Source: Clostridiales bacterium (lineage in GTDB: Bacteria > Bacillota > Clostridia > Christensenellales > Christensenellaceae). From it: 7,333 bases of DNA. Positions 1 to 6,081 of the stretch are shown one piece after another; position 1 is the stretch's first letter; each line of letters begins with the position of its first letter. The stretch covers positions 1-7,333 of the forward strand of contig DOMW01000081.1 in NCBI GenBank assembly GCA_003510345.1, read 5' to 3'. A program made the translations under genes and the position numbers. The notes beneath the pieces were generated by a model that was not told where the DNA came from, made no database searches, and was given only the letters and a program-made list of their open reading frames with translations.

Positions 1-228
1 CGCAAACACATGCCGCCCCATCCTTTTACGGTTAAGCGACCCGTCCTCATTGAAAAAATACGGGTCGAACCGCTCTTTCACGGCGGCAAGCCCCGGCTGC
101 CCCGGCTCGCAGATTTTATGCGACACCTCATCCGCGTCGATGATATACGCGCCTTTTTCTTTCATGTATGTTGCGACCGTGCTCTTGCCCGAACCACTGT
201 TCCCCATTAAGCCGATTACCCTGCTCAT
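1..228 (-). CDS. coaE: Dephospho-CoA kinase, N-terminal part (cut by window edge)
   Basis: Cytosolic enzyme of the last step of coenzyme A synthesis: ATP-dependent phosphorylation of the 3'-hydroxyl of dephospho-CoA. Seventy-six codons are visible; the family is usually about 200 residues, so the C-terminal two thirds lie beyond position 1. The translation begins MSRVIGLMGNSGSGKSTVA, with a P-loop GNSGSGKS at residues 9-16. It continues with IDADEVSHKI near residues 29-38, the CoaE motif in which the Asp acts as catalytic base in known enzymes. The ATG (228-226) overlaps the polA stop TGA (227-225) as ATGA. A GGAGG ribosome binding site lies inside the last polA codons, seven bases or fewer before the ATG. 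This points to translational coupling with polA and one shared promoter. polA-coaE linkage is common in Firmicutes. Identification is firm; completeness cannot be judged. Confidence 0.93.
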   Translation of the reverse strand, partial: MSRVIGLMGNSGSGKSTVATYMKEKGAYIIDADEVSHKICEPGQPGLAAVKERFDPYFFNEDGSLNRKRMGRHVFA

Positions 229-2729
229 TTTGCCTCCAACCAGTTTTCACCCGAAGCGATATTTGCCGTGAGCGGCACGGAAAGCTTCGCCGCGCCCTCC
301 ATTTCTTCTTTGAGCAGTTTCTTCACCGCCCCTTCTTCCCCCCGCGCCGCGTATACGATCAATTCGTCATGCACCTGAAGCACAAGTTTTGACTTCATGC
401 CCCTAAGCCTGCCCGCGACGCGGTTCATGGCGATCTTCATAATATCGGCCGCCGTGCCCTGAATGGGCGTGTTGAGCGCGGCACGCTCGCCCGCGGCGCG
501 TATGTTGTAATTGCCGGACGAAAGCTCGGGGATGTACCGTATCCTGCCGAACATCGTGCGCACAAACCCCTGCCTGCGCGCGCTCTCTTTTATGTCTTCC
601 ATATAACGCCGCACACCGGAAAATTCCTCAAGGTAGCGGTCGATATACATAGCGGCCTGCTTTCTTGAAAGGCCGGTATTGCGCGCCAGGCCAAAGTCGC
701 TGATGCCGTAAACGATGCCGAAATTAACCGCTTTCGCGTTTGCGCGCTCGCTTTTTGTGACGTCTTCGATGTCTTTATCCAGTATCTCGGCGGCGGTCCG
801 CGCATGGATATCCTCACCCCGTAAAAAAGCGCCTATAAGGTTTTCGTCTTCCGCCATATGCGCCAGTATTCGCAGCTCGATCTGCGAATAGTCCGCCGAG
901 ACGATCGTCATCCCCTCCGGCGCAATAAACGCCCGCCTGATATCATCCGCCATCGCCGACTTTATCGGGATATTCTGCAAGTTCGGTTCCACGCTCGATA
1001 AGCGGCCCGTCGCCGTCGCCGTCTGCAAAAACGTGGTGTGGATATACCCATTCCGGATCAGCGAAAGCAGCCCGTCGATATACGTCCCCTTCAGCTTTGT
1101 GATCGACCGGTATTCCATGATGTGCGCAATCACCGGGTGCTTACCGATCAGCTTTTCCAGCACTTCCACATCGGTGGAATAGCCCGTCTTTGTTTTTTTG
1201 ACCACAGGCAGTTTGAGCCGCTCGAACAGTACCTCCGCAAGCTGCTTTGTGGAGCTGATGTTAAATTCCCCGTCCGCCAGCGCATAGATTTTTTGGGTCA
1301 GCTCCCCTATCTGCGCAGAATACTTTTCACCGAGCGCAAAAAGCTCGTTTCTGCTGACGTAAAACCCATTTTCTTCCATACTATACAGCACATTCAAAAG
1401 GGGCAGCTCCACATCGTAATAAATAAATTCCAGCTCGCGCTCTTCTATTTCCTTTTGCTGGCTTTCATACAGCGCGTACAGGCCGGCGGCGTTTACTTCC
1501 AGCCCCGCGCGCTTCATCACGCTTTCTATGTCGTATTTCGCGTGGGAAGGGTTCAGCGCCCAGGCGGCGACCATCGTATCGAAGCGGTCTTTGCCCGCAA
1601 GCGCGGGATAGCTGTGCCGCAGCGCTTTTTCGTCGTGCACGACGCAACGTTTATCCGCTATCATGGCCGAAAAGGGTTCCAGTATTTCGGAAAGGTCATG
1701 TCCGCCCTCGTCCAGCAGCGTTTGCCGCAGCGGGATATAGTACTCGGTTTTGGCGTCCACCGCAAAGGAGAGCTTTTCCGGCAGCAGTAAAAACGCGCAT
1801 TCCACCGCGTCCGCAAAGCCGCCCAGCTCATCAGGGGAAACCGCTTTGCTCTGTGTGTGCGCGGCGGCCTTCGCCTCAATGTCAAATCGTTTCATGAAAT
1901 TGCGGAACCCATACGTTTGGAATACCGGCGCCAGCTTCGCCGTATCGAAGCCGGGGAACGCAAAGTCCGCCAGTATTTCCGCTAGCGGCACGTCCGTGCA
2001 GATCGTCGCCAATTCTTTTGATTTAAAAGCGGAATCCCTGCCTGCCAAGAGCTTTTCCAGCATTTTATTTTTGGGCAGTTCGTCGATGTGATTGTACAGG
2101 TTTTCCACCGTCGCATATTGATGGAGCAGCTTCAGCGCGGTTTTTTCGCCTATCCCCGCCACGCCGGGGATGTTATCCGACGCGTCGCCCATCAGCCCCT
2201 TTAAGTCGGTGATCTGCGCCGGGGCAAGCCCCATGCTTTCCATCAGCGATCGCCCGGTCATAAGCGCCGTCTCGCTCACGCCTTTTTTGGTGAGCACCAC
2301 GCAGGTATCGTCAGAGATCAGTTGCAGTTCGTCTTTATCTCCGGTAAAGATATACGTTCGCATCCCCGCTGTTTTGGCGAGCGTGCCCAGAATATCGTCC
2401 GCCTCATACCCTGCCAGTTCCACAGTACGGATGCCGATGGCAAAAAGCGCTTCCTTGAGCATTGGAAACTGCGCGTTTAAGTCGTCCGGCGTTTTCTGCC
2501 TGCCCGCCTTATATTCGGCGTACTGCTCATGCCGGAATGTTTTTTCGTGCATATCAAACGCCACCGCGATATAAGTGGGGCGATATTCGTCCACAATATT
2601 AAACAGCATCGTAAGGAACCCATACACCGCGTTTGTGGGCCGCCCCTTTGCGTCGCTCATTTGCGGCAGTGCCCAATACGCCCTGTGCATCAAGCTGTTA
2701 CCGTCTATCGCTAATAAAACATCCGCCAT
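225..2729 (-). CDS. polA: DNA polymerase I with degenerate proofreading domain
   Basis: Repair and Okazaki-fragment polymerase, 834 residues, close to Taq (832) and shorter than the E. coli enzyme (928). Residues 1-290 form the 5' nuclease with its acidic metal ligands: D9, D59 (AFD), E109/D111/D112 (GYEADDILG), D131/D133 (TGDKDE) and D182/D185 (GDASDNIPG). Residues about 300-470 have the 3'-5' exonuclease fold position, but the first strand (CAFLLLPEK, just before D325) lacks the Asp-x-Glu pair, so proofreading is probably absent, as in Bacillus-type and Taq enzymes. The polymerase domain has TGRLSSVEPNLQNIPIK, motif A (D613YSQIE), motif B (K666, F670, Y674) and motif C (H787-D788-E789). F670 is the position that discriminates against dideoxynucleotides in Pol I enzymes. 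The ATG at 2729 has AAGGA seven bases upstream, and the protein starts at the expected ADVLLAIDGNSL. The gene is transcribed divergently from the comM-like gene. Confidence 0.98.
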   Translation of the reverse strand: MADVLLAIDGNSLMHRAYWALPQMSDAKGRPTNAVYGFLTMLFNIVDEYRPTYIAVAFDMHEKTFRHEQYAEYKAGRQKTPDDLNAQFPMLKEALFAIGIRTVELAGYEADDILGTLAKTAGMRTYIFTGDKDELQLISDDTCVVLTKKGVSETALMTGRSLMESMGLAPAQITDLKGLMGDASDNIPGVAGIGEKTALKLLHQYATVENLYNHIDELPKNKMLEKLLAGRDSAFKSKELATICTDVPLAEILADFAFPGFDTAKLAPVFQTYGFRNFMKRFDIEAKAAAHTQSKAVSPDELGGFADAVECAFLLLPEKLSFAVDAKTEYYIPLRQTLLDEGGHDLSEILEPFSAMIADKRCVVHDEKALRHSYPALAGKDRFDTMVAAWALNPSHAKYDIESVMKRAGLEVNAAGLYALYESQQKEIEERELEFIYYDVELPLLNVLYSMEENGFYVSRNELFALGEKYSAQIGELTQKIYALADGEFNISSTKQLAEVLFERLKLPVVKKTKTGYSTDVEVLEKLIGKHPVIAHIMEYRSITKLKGTYIDGLLSLIRNGYIHTTFLQTATATGRLSSVEPNLQNIPIKSAMADDIRRAFIAPEGMTIVSADYSQIELRILAHMAEDENLIGAFLRGEDIHARTAAEILDKDIEDVTKSERANAKAVNFGIVYGISDFGLARNTGLSRKQAAMYIDRYLEEFSGVRRYMEDIKESARRQGFVRTMFGRIRYIPELSSGNYNIRAAGERAALNTPIQGTAADIMKIAMNRVAGRLRGMKSKLVLQVHDELIVYAARGEEGAVKKLLKEEMEGAAKLSVPLTANIASGENWLEAK

Positions 2730-2773
2730 TCACATGTCCTTCCCGCGTGCAAAACTTTATGTATACAGAATCA

Positions 2774-2802
2774 ATTTTATCATATTTACGGGCTGTTTTC
2801 AA
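2774..2802 (-). promoter_or_regulatory. polA promoter (sigma-A type)
   Basis: On the minus strand TTGAAA (2802-2797), a 17-base spacer and TAAAAT (2779-2774). A TG dinucleotide sits one base upstream of the -10 box (extended -10). Five of six bases match in each hexamer. Predicted start of transcription is near 2767, giving a leader of about 38 bases before the polA ATG. No operator was recognised. Confidence 0.75.
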
Positions 2803-2836
2803 ATAATTTAGTGTGCGAAACGGAATGACCCGCACC

Positions 2837-2865
2837 TTGACATGCCAATCCATTTAAACCATAAT
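2837..2865 (+). promoter_or_regulatory. Promoter of the comM-like gene
   Basis: A perfect TTGACA (2837-2842), a 17-base spacer and CATAAT (2860-2865, five of six). Transcription should begin near 2872, leaving a leader of about 44 bases to the ATG at 2916. It is divergent from the polA promoter; the two -35 boxes are 34 bases apart, so the RNA polymerase sites are side by side and may influence each other. No recognisable LexA, competence or other operator is seen between them. Confidence 0.75.
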
Positions 2866-2915
2866 AATCCATAACGAATGTTCCCGGTATTTCACAATAA
2901 CCTGCGGAGTTTATC

Positions 2916-4457
2916 ATGCTTTCAAAAGTTCTAAGCTATGGATTGAATGGAATCAACGGATATCCCGTCCTTGTGGAAACGGATGTGTATAACGGCCTGC
3001 CTTCCTACGAGATTTGCGGCCTGCCCGACGCCTCCGTGAAAGAATCCAAGGAGCGGGTGCGTTCAGCCCTGAAGAATTCCGGTTATGAATACCCGGCAAA
3101 AAAAATTACCATAAACCTTGCCCCGGCGGACCAGCGCAAGGAAGGGCCTATATACGACCTCGCCATAGCCATCGGTTTGCTTACCGCCAGTGAACAAATA
3201 AACGGAGAACTGTTGAAATACATGGTTTTATTTGGCGAATTGTCATTGAACGGCGATATACGGCCTGTCGCTGGCTTGTTGCCCATGGTGATAGACGCCA
3301 AAAAGCGCGGGTATAACTTCATGGTTGTGCCACACGCCAACCTGCCGGAAATCAAGAACATCGAGGGTATCAAAATACTGCCGCTCTGGCATTTAACGGA
3401 GCTTGTGGCAGTGCTCAACAAAGAACAGCCACCCCGGCTCATCTCGCCGCAGCCGTGGGAATATGAGGGCATCCCAAATGACGTCTCCATCGACTTTTCA
3501 GATATCCGCGGGCAGGAAAAAGCAAAGCGCGCGATGGAGATTGCCGCGGCGGGCGGGCATAACATCCTTTTGATCGGCAGTCCCGGTTCGGGCAAGAGTA
3601 TGCTTGCCAAAGCCCTGCCCGGCATATTGCCCGACTTCACATTCGGCGAGGCGCTGGATGTGACGCAGATCCATTCCGCCGCCGGTGAAACAAAGCAGGG
3701 CCGCGCGCTTATAAGCGTCCGCCCGTTCCGCAGCCCGCACCACACAGCATCTTCCGCCGCCATCATCGGGGGTGGGCAAAAGTGCCTGCCGGGCGAAATC
3801 AGCCTTGCCCACCGCGGTGTGTTATATTTTGATGAGCTACCGGAGTTTGAGCGCAATGTGCTCGAGGCGCTGCGCCAACCCCTTGAGGACGGTGTCGTTT
3901 CCGTATCCCGCGCGAACAATAAAGTAAGTTACCCGGCGGATTTCATGTTTGTCTGCTCCATGAACCCCTGCCCGTGCGGCAATTACGGCTCAGACGCGGA
4001 ATGCCGCTGTTCGCCTACGCAAATTGGCCGCTACCTTTCCAAAATATCCGGGCCGCTTTTAGACCGGCTGGATATCCATGTGGAGATGGGCCGCATACAA
4101 TATGGCGAGCTGCACGGCCAAGGCGCGCAGGAAACCTCTTCCACCGTCCGCCAGCGCGTCAACCGCGCGCGCGATGTGCAACGCAAACGGTATGGCAAGC
4201 TCGGGAAATACTGCAACGCGCAGCTTATGTCCGCGCAGCTAAAGGAATACTGCCCCATCCACCCCGCGGCGGAAGAGCTTTTAAAAAACGCCTATGAAAA
4301 AATGAAGATGAGCGCACGTTCGTACACCCGCGTCCTGCTTGTCGCGCGCACGATTGCCGACCTAGACGGCAGCGCGCAGGTGCTTGCGCCGCATATTGCC
4401 GAATCGATACAATACCGCACGCTTGACAGGAAGTATTGGGCGAACAGGTACGACTAG
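2916..4457 (+). CDS. comM: ComM/YifB-family Mg-chelatase-like AAA+ ATPase
   Basis: 513 residues, the usual length of the YifB/ComM family (about 500). The N-terminal part (about 20-140, with INLAPADQRKEGPIYDLAIA) is the Lon-protease-like ChlI domain. The AAA+ module follows: Walker A GSPGSGKS (221-228), the family signature RPFRSPHHTASSAAIIGGG, Walker B VLYFDE (302-307), and LLDRLDIHVE with R384. A cysteine cluster (C352, C354, C363, C365) within MNPCPCGNYG...ECRCSP is characteristic of the family. The C-terminal helical domain is about 400-500. In Haemophilus and Vibrio, ComM is a hexameric helicase that extends branch migration during natural transformation; in Clostridia the role is not established, so the symbol reflects family only. 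The ATG has GGAG seven bases upstream. It has its own promoter and no dprA, topA or rnhB neighbour; downstream genes point the other way. No clear terminator is visible in the 66 bases before the convergent gene. Confidence 0.93.
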   Translation: MLSKVLSYGLNGINGYPVLVETDVYNGLPSYEICGLPDASVKESKERVRSALKNSGYEYPAKKITINLAPADQRKEGPIYDLAIAIGLLTASEQINGELLKYMVLFGELSLNGDIRPVAGLLPMVIDAKKRGYNFMVVPHANLPEIKNIEGIKILPLWHLTELVAVLNKEQPPRLISPQPWEYEGIPNDVSIDFSDIRGQEKAKRAMEIAAAGGHNILLIGSPGSGKSMLAKALPGILPDFTFGEALDVTQIHSAAGETKQGRALISVRPFRSPHHTASSAAIIGGGQKCLPGEISLAHRGVLYFDELPEFERNVLEALRQPLEDGVVSVSRANNKVSYPADFMFVCSMNPCPCGNYGSDAECRCSPTQIGRYLSKISGPLLDRLDIHVEMGRIQYGELHGQGAQETSSTVRQRVNRARDVQRKRYGKLGKYCNAQLMSAQLKEYCPIHPAAEELLKNAYEKMKMSARSYTRVLLVARTIADLDGSAQVLAPHIAESIQYRTLDRKYWANRYD

Positions 4458-4495
4458 ATTATTTGGATGGTAGTGGTGCGCGGACATAAAAGCAA
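4453..4495 (+). repeat. Imperfect direct repeat, copy 1
   Basis: Starts in the stop codon region of the comM-like gene and aligns without gaps to 5264-5306. Shared blocks are TAGA, TATTT-x-GATG, GCGCGG and TAAAAGCAA, with a wholly different 8-base block in the middle. By eye about 29 of 43 bases match. The two copies flank the lipoprotein gene and the start of the gene-poor region. Could be chance similarity. Confidence 0.3.
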
Positions 4496-4523
4496 TATCA
4501 AAGAATTCATTGGTTTTCCGTAC

Positions 4524-5048
4524 TCACGTTTCTTCAGCTTTTTCAAATATGTATTGCGTGTCGCCACTATCTTTTGTTATTTGATCATAAAGTCTGCCGT
4601 CTTCTCCCAAAGTCAATATGTATATCCGCCAAATAATCGTTGGATCGGCTTTGTAGACAGTGATTACATTGTCCTGAATTGCATACCCATAATCTTCTTT
4701 CTGATTCCAGTTAATTTCAACGGAACGATCTTCATAAAAAGCCAACCTATATTGATGCCCGTCATATGTATATGTCCATTCTCCCCATATGATTTGATTT
4801 AGCTCGCTATCTTCATCGTTTCTGCTCATATCGTCATATTGCTCTTGTGTTTCCGTTTCTAGCCGCTTTGTTGCTTCCTCGTAATAATCCTCAAAGGACT
4901 TTTCAGGTATATAGGAACTCTCGCTTGATGATCCTTCTATCTGCGTGATAGTTTCTCTCACTATGGATTCTACGTCCGGGGCAGCGCATCCAAGATTCAA
5001 CACGATCGCACAGAATAATAATGGCATGGCTACAACCCATTTTTTCAT
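4524..5048 (-). CDS. Putative small lipoprotein, family not recognised
   Basis: 174 residues. The N-terminus MKKWVVAMPLLFCAIVL is a basic start plus one hydrophobic segment, followed by NLGC at residues 18-21, which reads as a signal peptide with a lipoprotein cleavage site before Cys21. The -3 residue is Asn rather than the usual Leu, so the lipobox is not ideal. Next comes a Ser/Glu-rich, acidic, probably unstructured linker (about 25-85). A C-terminal domain follows, opening with IWGEWTYTYDGHQYRLAFYE, rich in alternating aromatic and polar residues and probably a small beta-sheet fold. No catalytic motif is seen. I chose the ATG at 5048 because GAGGGG lies ten bases upstream; a TTG at 5066 would place that site inside the coding region. 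The gene is more AT-rich than its core neighbours, is monocistronic and converges on the comM-like gene. Expected location is the outer face of the cell membrane; function unknown. Confidence 0.72.
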   Translation of the reverse strand: MKKWVVAMPLLFCAIVLNLGCAAPDVESIVRETITQIEGSSSESSYIPEKSFEDYYEEATKRLETETQEQYDDMSRNDEDSELNQIIWGEWTYTYDGHQYRLAFYEDRSVEINWNQKEDYGYAIQDNVITVYKADPTIIWRIYILTLGEDGRLYDQITKDSGDTQYIFEKAEET

Positions 5049-5109
5049 TTTGATGTTTCCCCTCAACTATAATAACGATATTCAACAGAATGATATTAAC
5101 TATGTTACA

Positions 5110-5138
5110 ATTCTAGCTTATATAGGAACATAATGCAA
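5110..5138 (-). promoter_or_regulatory. Possible promoter of the lipoprotein gene
   Basis: On the minus strand TTGCAT (5138-5133), a 17-base spacer and TAGAAT (5115-5110). The -10 matches at five of six bases, the -35 at only three. It would start transcription near 5103, about 55 bases before the ATG. The stretch is AT-rich, so other -10-like words are present. Confidence 0.35.
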
Positions 5139-5304
5139 TAAAAACCGGCTACATTATGAACACCATGAACTGTCTGTTTGTTTTTATTGTGCAAACACGG
5201 GTACTGATCGAAATCATCCAATAGTCCATGCTTCGAGTGGACTTTTGGATGATTTATGTGATGGTTAGACTATTTAGATGACGCCTCAGCGCGGGCTTAA
5301 AAGC
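5139..5304. other. Gene-poor stretch with an 18-bp hairpin
   Basis: Part of the 337-base space between the lipoprotein gene and the four-helix-bundle gene. No convincing gene is seen. The only plus-strand candidate is a 22-codon frame (5156-5224) without a ribosome binding site. The main structure is the long inverted repeat at 5211-5255; the region also contains the second copy of the imperfect direct repeat (5264-5306). Confidence 0.5.
5211..5255. repeat. Long imperfect inverted repeat (hairpin)
   Basis: Left arm 5211-5228 (AAATCATCCAATAGTCCA) and right arm 5238-5255 pair over 18 positions with a single mismatch (5222 against 5244) and a 9-base loop. No T-run follows on either strand, so it is not a standard intrinsic terminator. 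It could be an operator, an RNA-processing or stability hairpin, or the remnant of a small mobile repeat. No neighbouring gene explains it. Confidence 0.7.
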
Positions 5305-5306
5305 AA
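5264..5306 (+). repeat. Imperfect direct repeat, copy 2
   Basis: Gapless partner of 4453-4495: TAGA, TATTT-x-GATG, GCGCGG and TAAAAGCAA blocks in the same order and spacing. It ends where the terminator of the four-helix-bundle gene begins. Confidence 0.3.
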
Positions 5307-5333
5307 AAATCGCGCACCACTGCTGATGCGCGA
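5305..5333 (-). terminator. Intrinsic terminator after the four-helix-bundle gene
   Basis: On the minus strand the stem TCGCGCA (5333-5327) and TGCGCGA (5316-5310) is perfect, with a 10-base loop, followed at once by TTTTT (5309-5305) and a further T-rich tail. It lies 52 bases past the stop codon of the gene at 5386-5745. Confidence 0.75.
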
Positions 5334-5340
5334 CAAGCCT

Positions 5341-5356
5341 GCGGGCGCTTGCCCGC
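5341..5356. repeat. Perfect GC-rich hairpin
   Basis: GCGGGC (5341-5346), loop GCTT, GCCCGC (5351-5356). It lies between the stop codon of the four-helix-bundle gene and its terminator, without its own T-run. It could shield the transcript's 3' end. Confidence 0.55.
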
Positions 5357-5385
5357 CGTCCGCATTCCCCAAAAAGGCGCAGACA

Positions 5386-5745
5386 CTATTTCCGATTGCT
5401 TTTTGCAGTCTTTAGTGTCGCCGTCAATATGTTTTTTATATCAAGACAATCAGTGAGCAGGCTCTGAAATTCCTGGTCATCGATATATTCGGACAATCTC
5501 AACAAACGAATCCAGTATTCCGTCTCTGCCGTTTCCTTTTGCGCTATTTGCATTTTTGAAATGAAATCGGCAATACTGCTTCCATAGTTTGCTTCGTTAA
5601 TGTTCGCACCAATAGAAGTTCCGCTCCTAATAATTTGCTTTGAAATAACACTTTCTTTATGGATCTTAATCAAGTATCCATGCAGTTTGACAATTCGGGC
5701 AGCGAAATTCAGTGATTTTTCTAAAAGTACATTTTCTCTGGGCAT
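5386..5745 (-). CDS. Four-helix-bundle protein, S23 family
   Basis: 119 residues, the normal length of the S23/four-helix-bundle family first seen as open frames inside 23S rRNA intervening sequences of Leptospira and later found free-standing in many genomes. The family hallmark is clear: IRSGTSIGANINEA (39-52), then SSIADFISKMQIAQKETAETEYWIRLL (56-82). Four amphipathic helices can be drawn at roughly 5-30, 33-55, 59-84 and 90-115. There is no signal peptide or membrane segment. Some relatives assemble as pentameric barrels, and the Avd accessory protein of diversity-generating retroelements has this fold, but no reverse transcriptase or variable repeat is present here. The molecular role of the free-standing form is unknown. 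The ATG at 5745 has GAGG seven bases upstream. No good promoter is seen directly upstream, so expression may come by read-through from the tRNA promoter or from within the repeat element. The gene is AT-richer than core neighbours. Confidence 0.92.
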   Translation of the reverse strand: MPRENVLLEKSLNFAARIVKLHGYLIKIHKESVISKQIIRSGTSIGANINEANYGSSIADFISKMQIAQKETAETEYWIRLLRLSEYIDDQEFQSLLTDCLDIKNILTATLKTAKSNRK

Positions 5746-5814
5746 TAGCCTACCTCACGGTCAAATGAAAAATGATGAATGATCCGCCTTTCGGCTAATG
5801 ATGAATGATGAATA

Positions 5815-5833
5815 CAAAAAGTGCGGTTTGCAC
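5815..5833 (-). terminator. Possible terminator of the tRNA transcript
   Basis: On the minus strand GTGC (5833-5830), a short loop, GCAC (5824-5821) and then TTTTTG. The stem is only four pairs. Alternatively CCGCAC here pairs with GTGCGG just after the tRNA, which gives a stronger stem ending in the same T-run. Confidence 0.35.
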
Positions 5834-5884
5834 AGCTCCTGACCTATATTCATCATTCAAAATTTATCACTCATCATTCTTCAT

Positions 5885-5906
5885 TGCGGCTTAGGCCGCA
5901 CTTTTT
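5885..5906 (+). terminator. Terminator-shaped hairpin facing the tRNA
   Basis: On the plus strand TGCGGC (5885-5890), loop TTAG, GCCGCA (5895-5900), then CTTTTT. It has the full shape of an intrinsic terminator, but no plus-strand gene precedes it. Its T-run overlaps the last base of the CCA of the minus-strand tRNA. It may block transcription running into the tRNA, or be a passive part of the repeat element. Confidence 0.5.
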
Positions 5907-5981
5907 GGTACACCCGGTTGGAATCGAACCAACGGCACATGGCTTAGAAGGCCATTGCTCTATCCCCTGAGCTACGGGTGC
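5906..5981 (-). tRNA. tRNA-Arg, anticodon UCU, CCA encoded
   Basis: Full cloverleaf on the minus strand: acceptor GCACCCG with CGGGTGT (one G-U pair at the end), D-arm GCTC/GAGC, anticodon stem ATGGC/GCCAT with loop CTTCTAA, variable loop GTGCC, T-stem GTTGG/CCAAC with loop TTCGATT, discriminator A at 5909 and encoded CCA at 5908-5906. The anticodon UCU (5948-5946) reads AGA and AGG arginine codons. It is a single tRNA with its own strong promoter, and the DNA just past the CCA is the inverted-repeat element. Confidence 0.97.
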
Positions 5982-6028
5982 GCGTTTCCTTTTTCCTTCC
6001 GCCTAATCGCGACCGGAAACCGAATAAA

Positions 6029-6057
6029 ATTATAGCATCAGGGAACTGTAAAGTCAA
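6029..6057 (-). promoter_or_regulatory. tRNA-Arg promoter
   Basis: On the minus strand TTGACT (6057-6052), a 17-base spacer and a perfect TATAAT (6034-6029), preceded by TG one base upstream (extended -10). Transcription should begin near 6022, leaving about 40 bases of 5' leader for RNase P to remove. It is divergent from the rplS promoter. Confidence 0.85.
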
Positions 6058-6081
6058 ACGCCGTAATATGCAAAATAAGCC

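Larger units (their letters stand above)
5771..5907. repeat. Folded inverted-repeat element next to the tRNA
   Basis: Three nested pairings. Outer: AATGATGAATGAT (5771-5783) with ATCATTCTTCATT (5873-5885), 12 of 13. Inner: TGAATGATGAATA (5802-5814) with its perfect complement (5847-5859). A further pair, CAAAAAGTGCGG (5815-5826) with CCGCACTTTTTG (5896-5907), is perfect over 12 bases but crosses the others, so it is an alternative fold. Small hairpins lie within (GCCTTTCGGC at 5786-5795; GTGC...GCAC at 5821-5833). The repeated unit ATGATGAAT appears on the left and its complement on the right. This has the look of a dispersed palindromic or MITE-like intergenic repeat. No coding capacity. Confidence 0.65.

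Noticed and set aside
1038..1790. A 250-codon open frame on the plus strand inside polA
   Set aside because: It lies antisense to a fully conserved polymerase and exonuclease-like domain, has no ribosome binding site worth naming, and its translation has no family features. It is a shadow of the GC-rich codon pattern.
3083..3919. A 278-codon open frame on the minus strand inside the comM-like gene
   Set aside because: It is antisense to the conserved AAA+ core and its translation is low-complexity without motifs.
5156..5224. A 22-codon plus-strand frame encoding a hydrophobic peptide, ending in the 18-bp hairpin
   Set aside because: It resembles a leader or toxin peptide, but there is no ribosome binding site and no clear promoter before it.
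5386..5745. Diversity-generating retroelement, because Avd shares the four-helix-bundle fold
   Set aside because: No reverse transcriptase, template repeat or variable repeat pair is present in the window, and the protein fits the plain S23 family.
5771..5907. CRISPR array, from the repeated ATGATGAAT words
   Set aside because: The words are short, adjoining and inverted; there are no regular repeats with unique spacers and no cas gene.
5906..5981. Prophage or island attachment site at the tRNA
   Set aside because: No second copy of the tRNA 3' end and no integrase are visible within the window.
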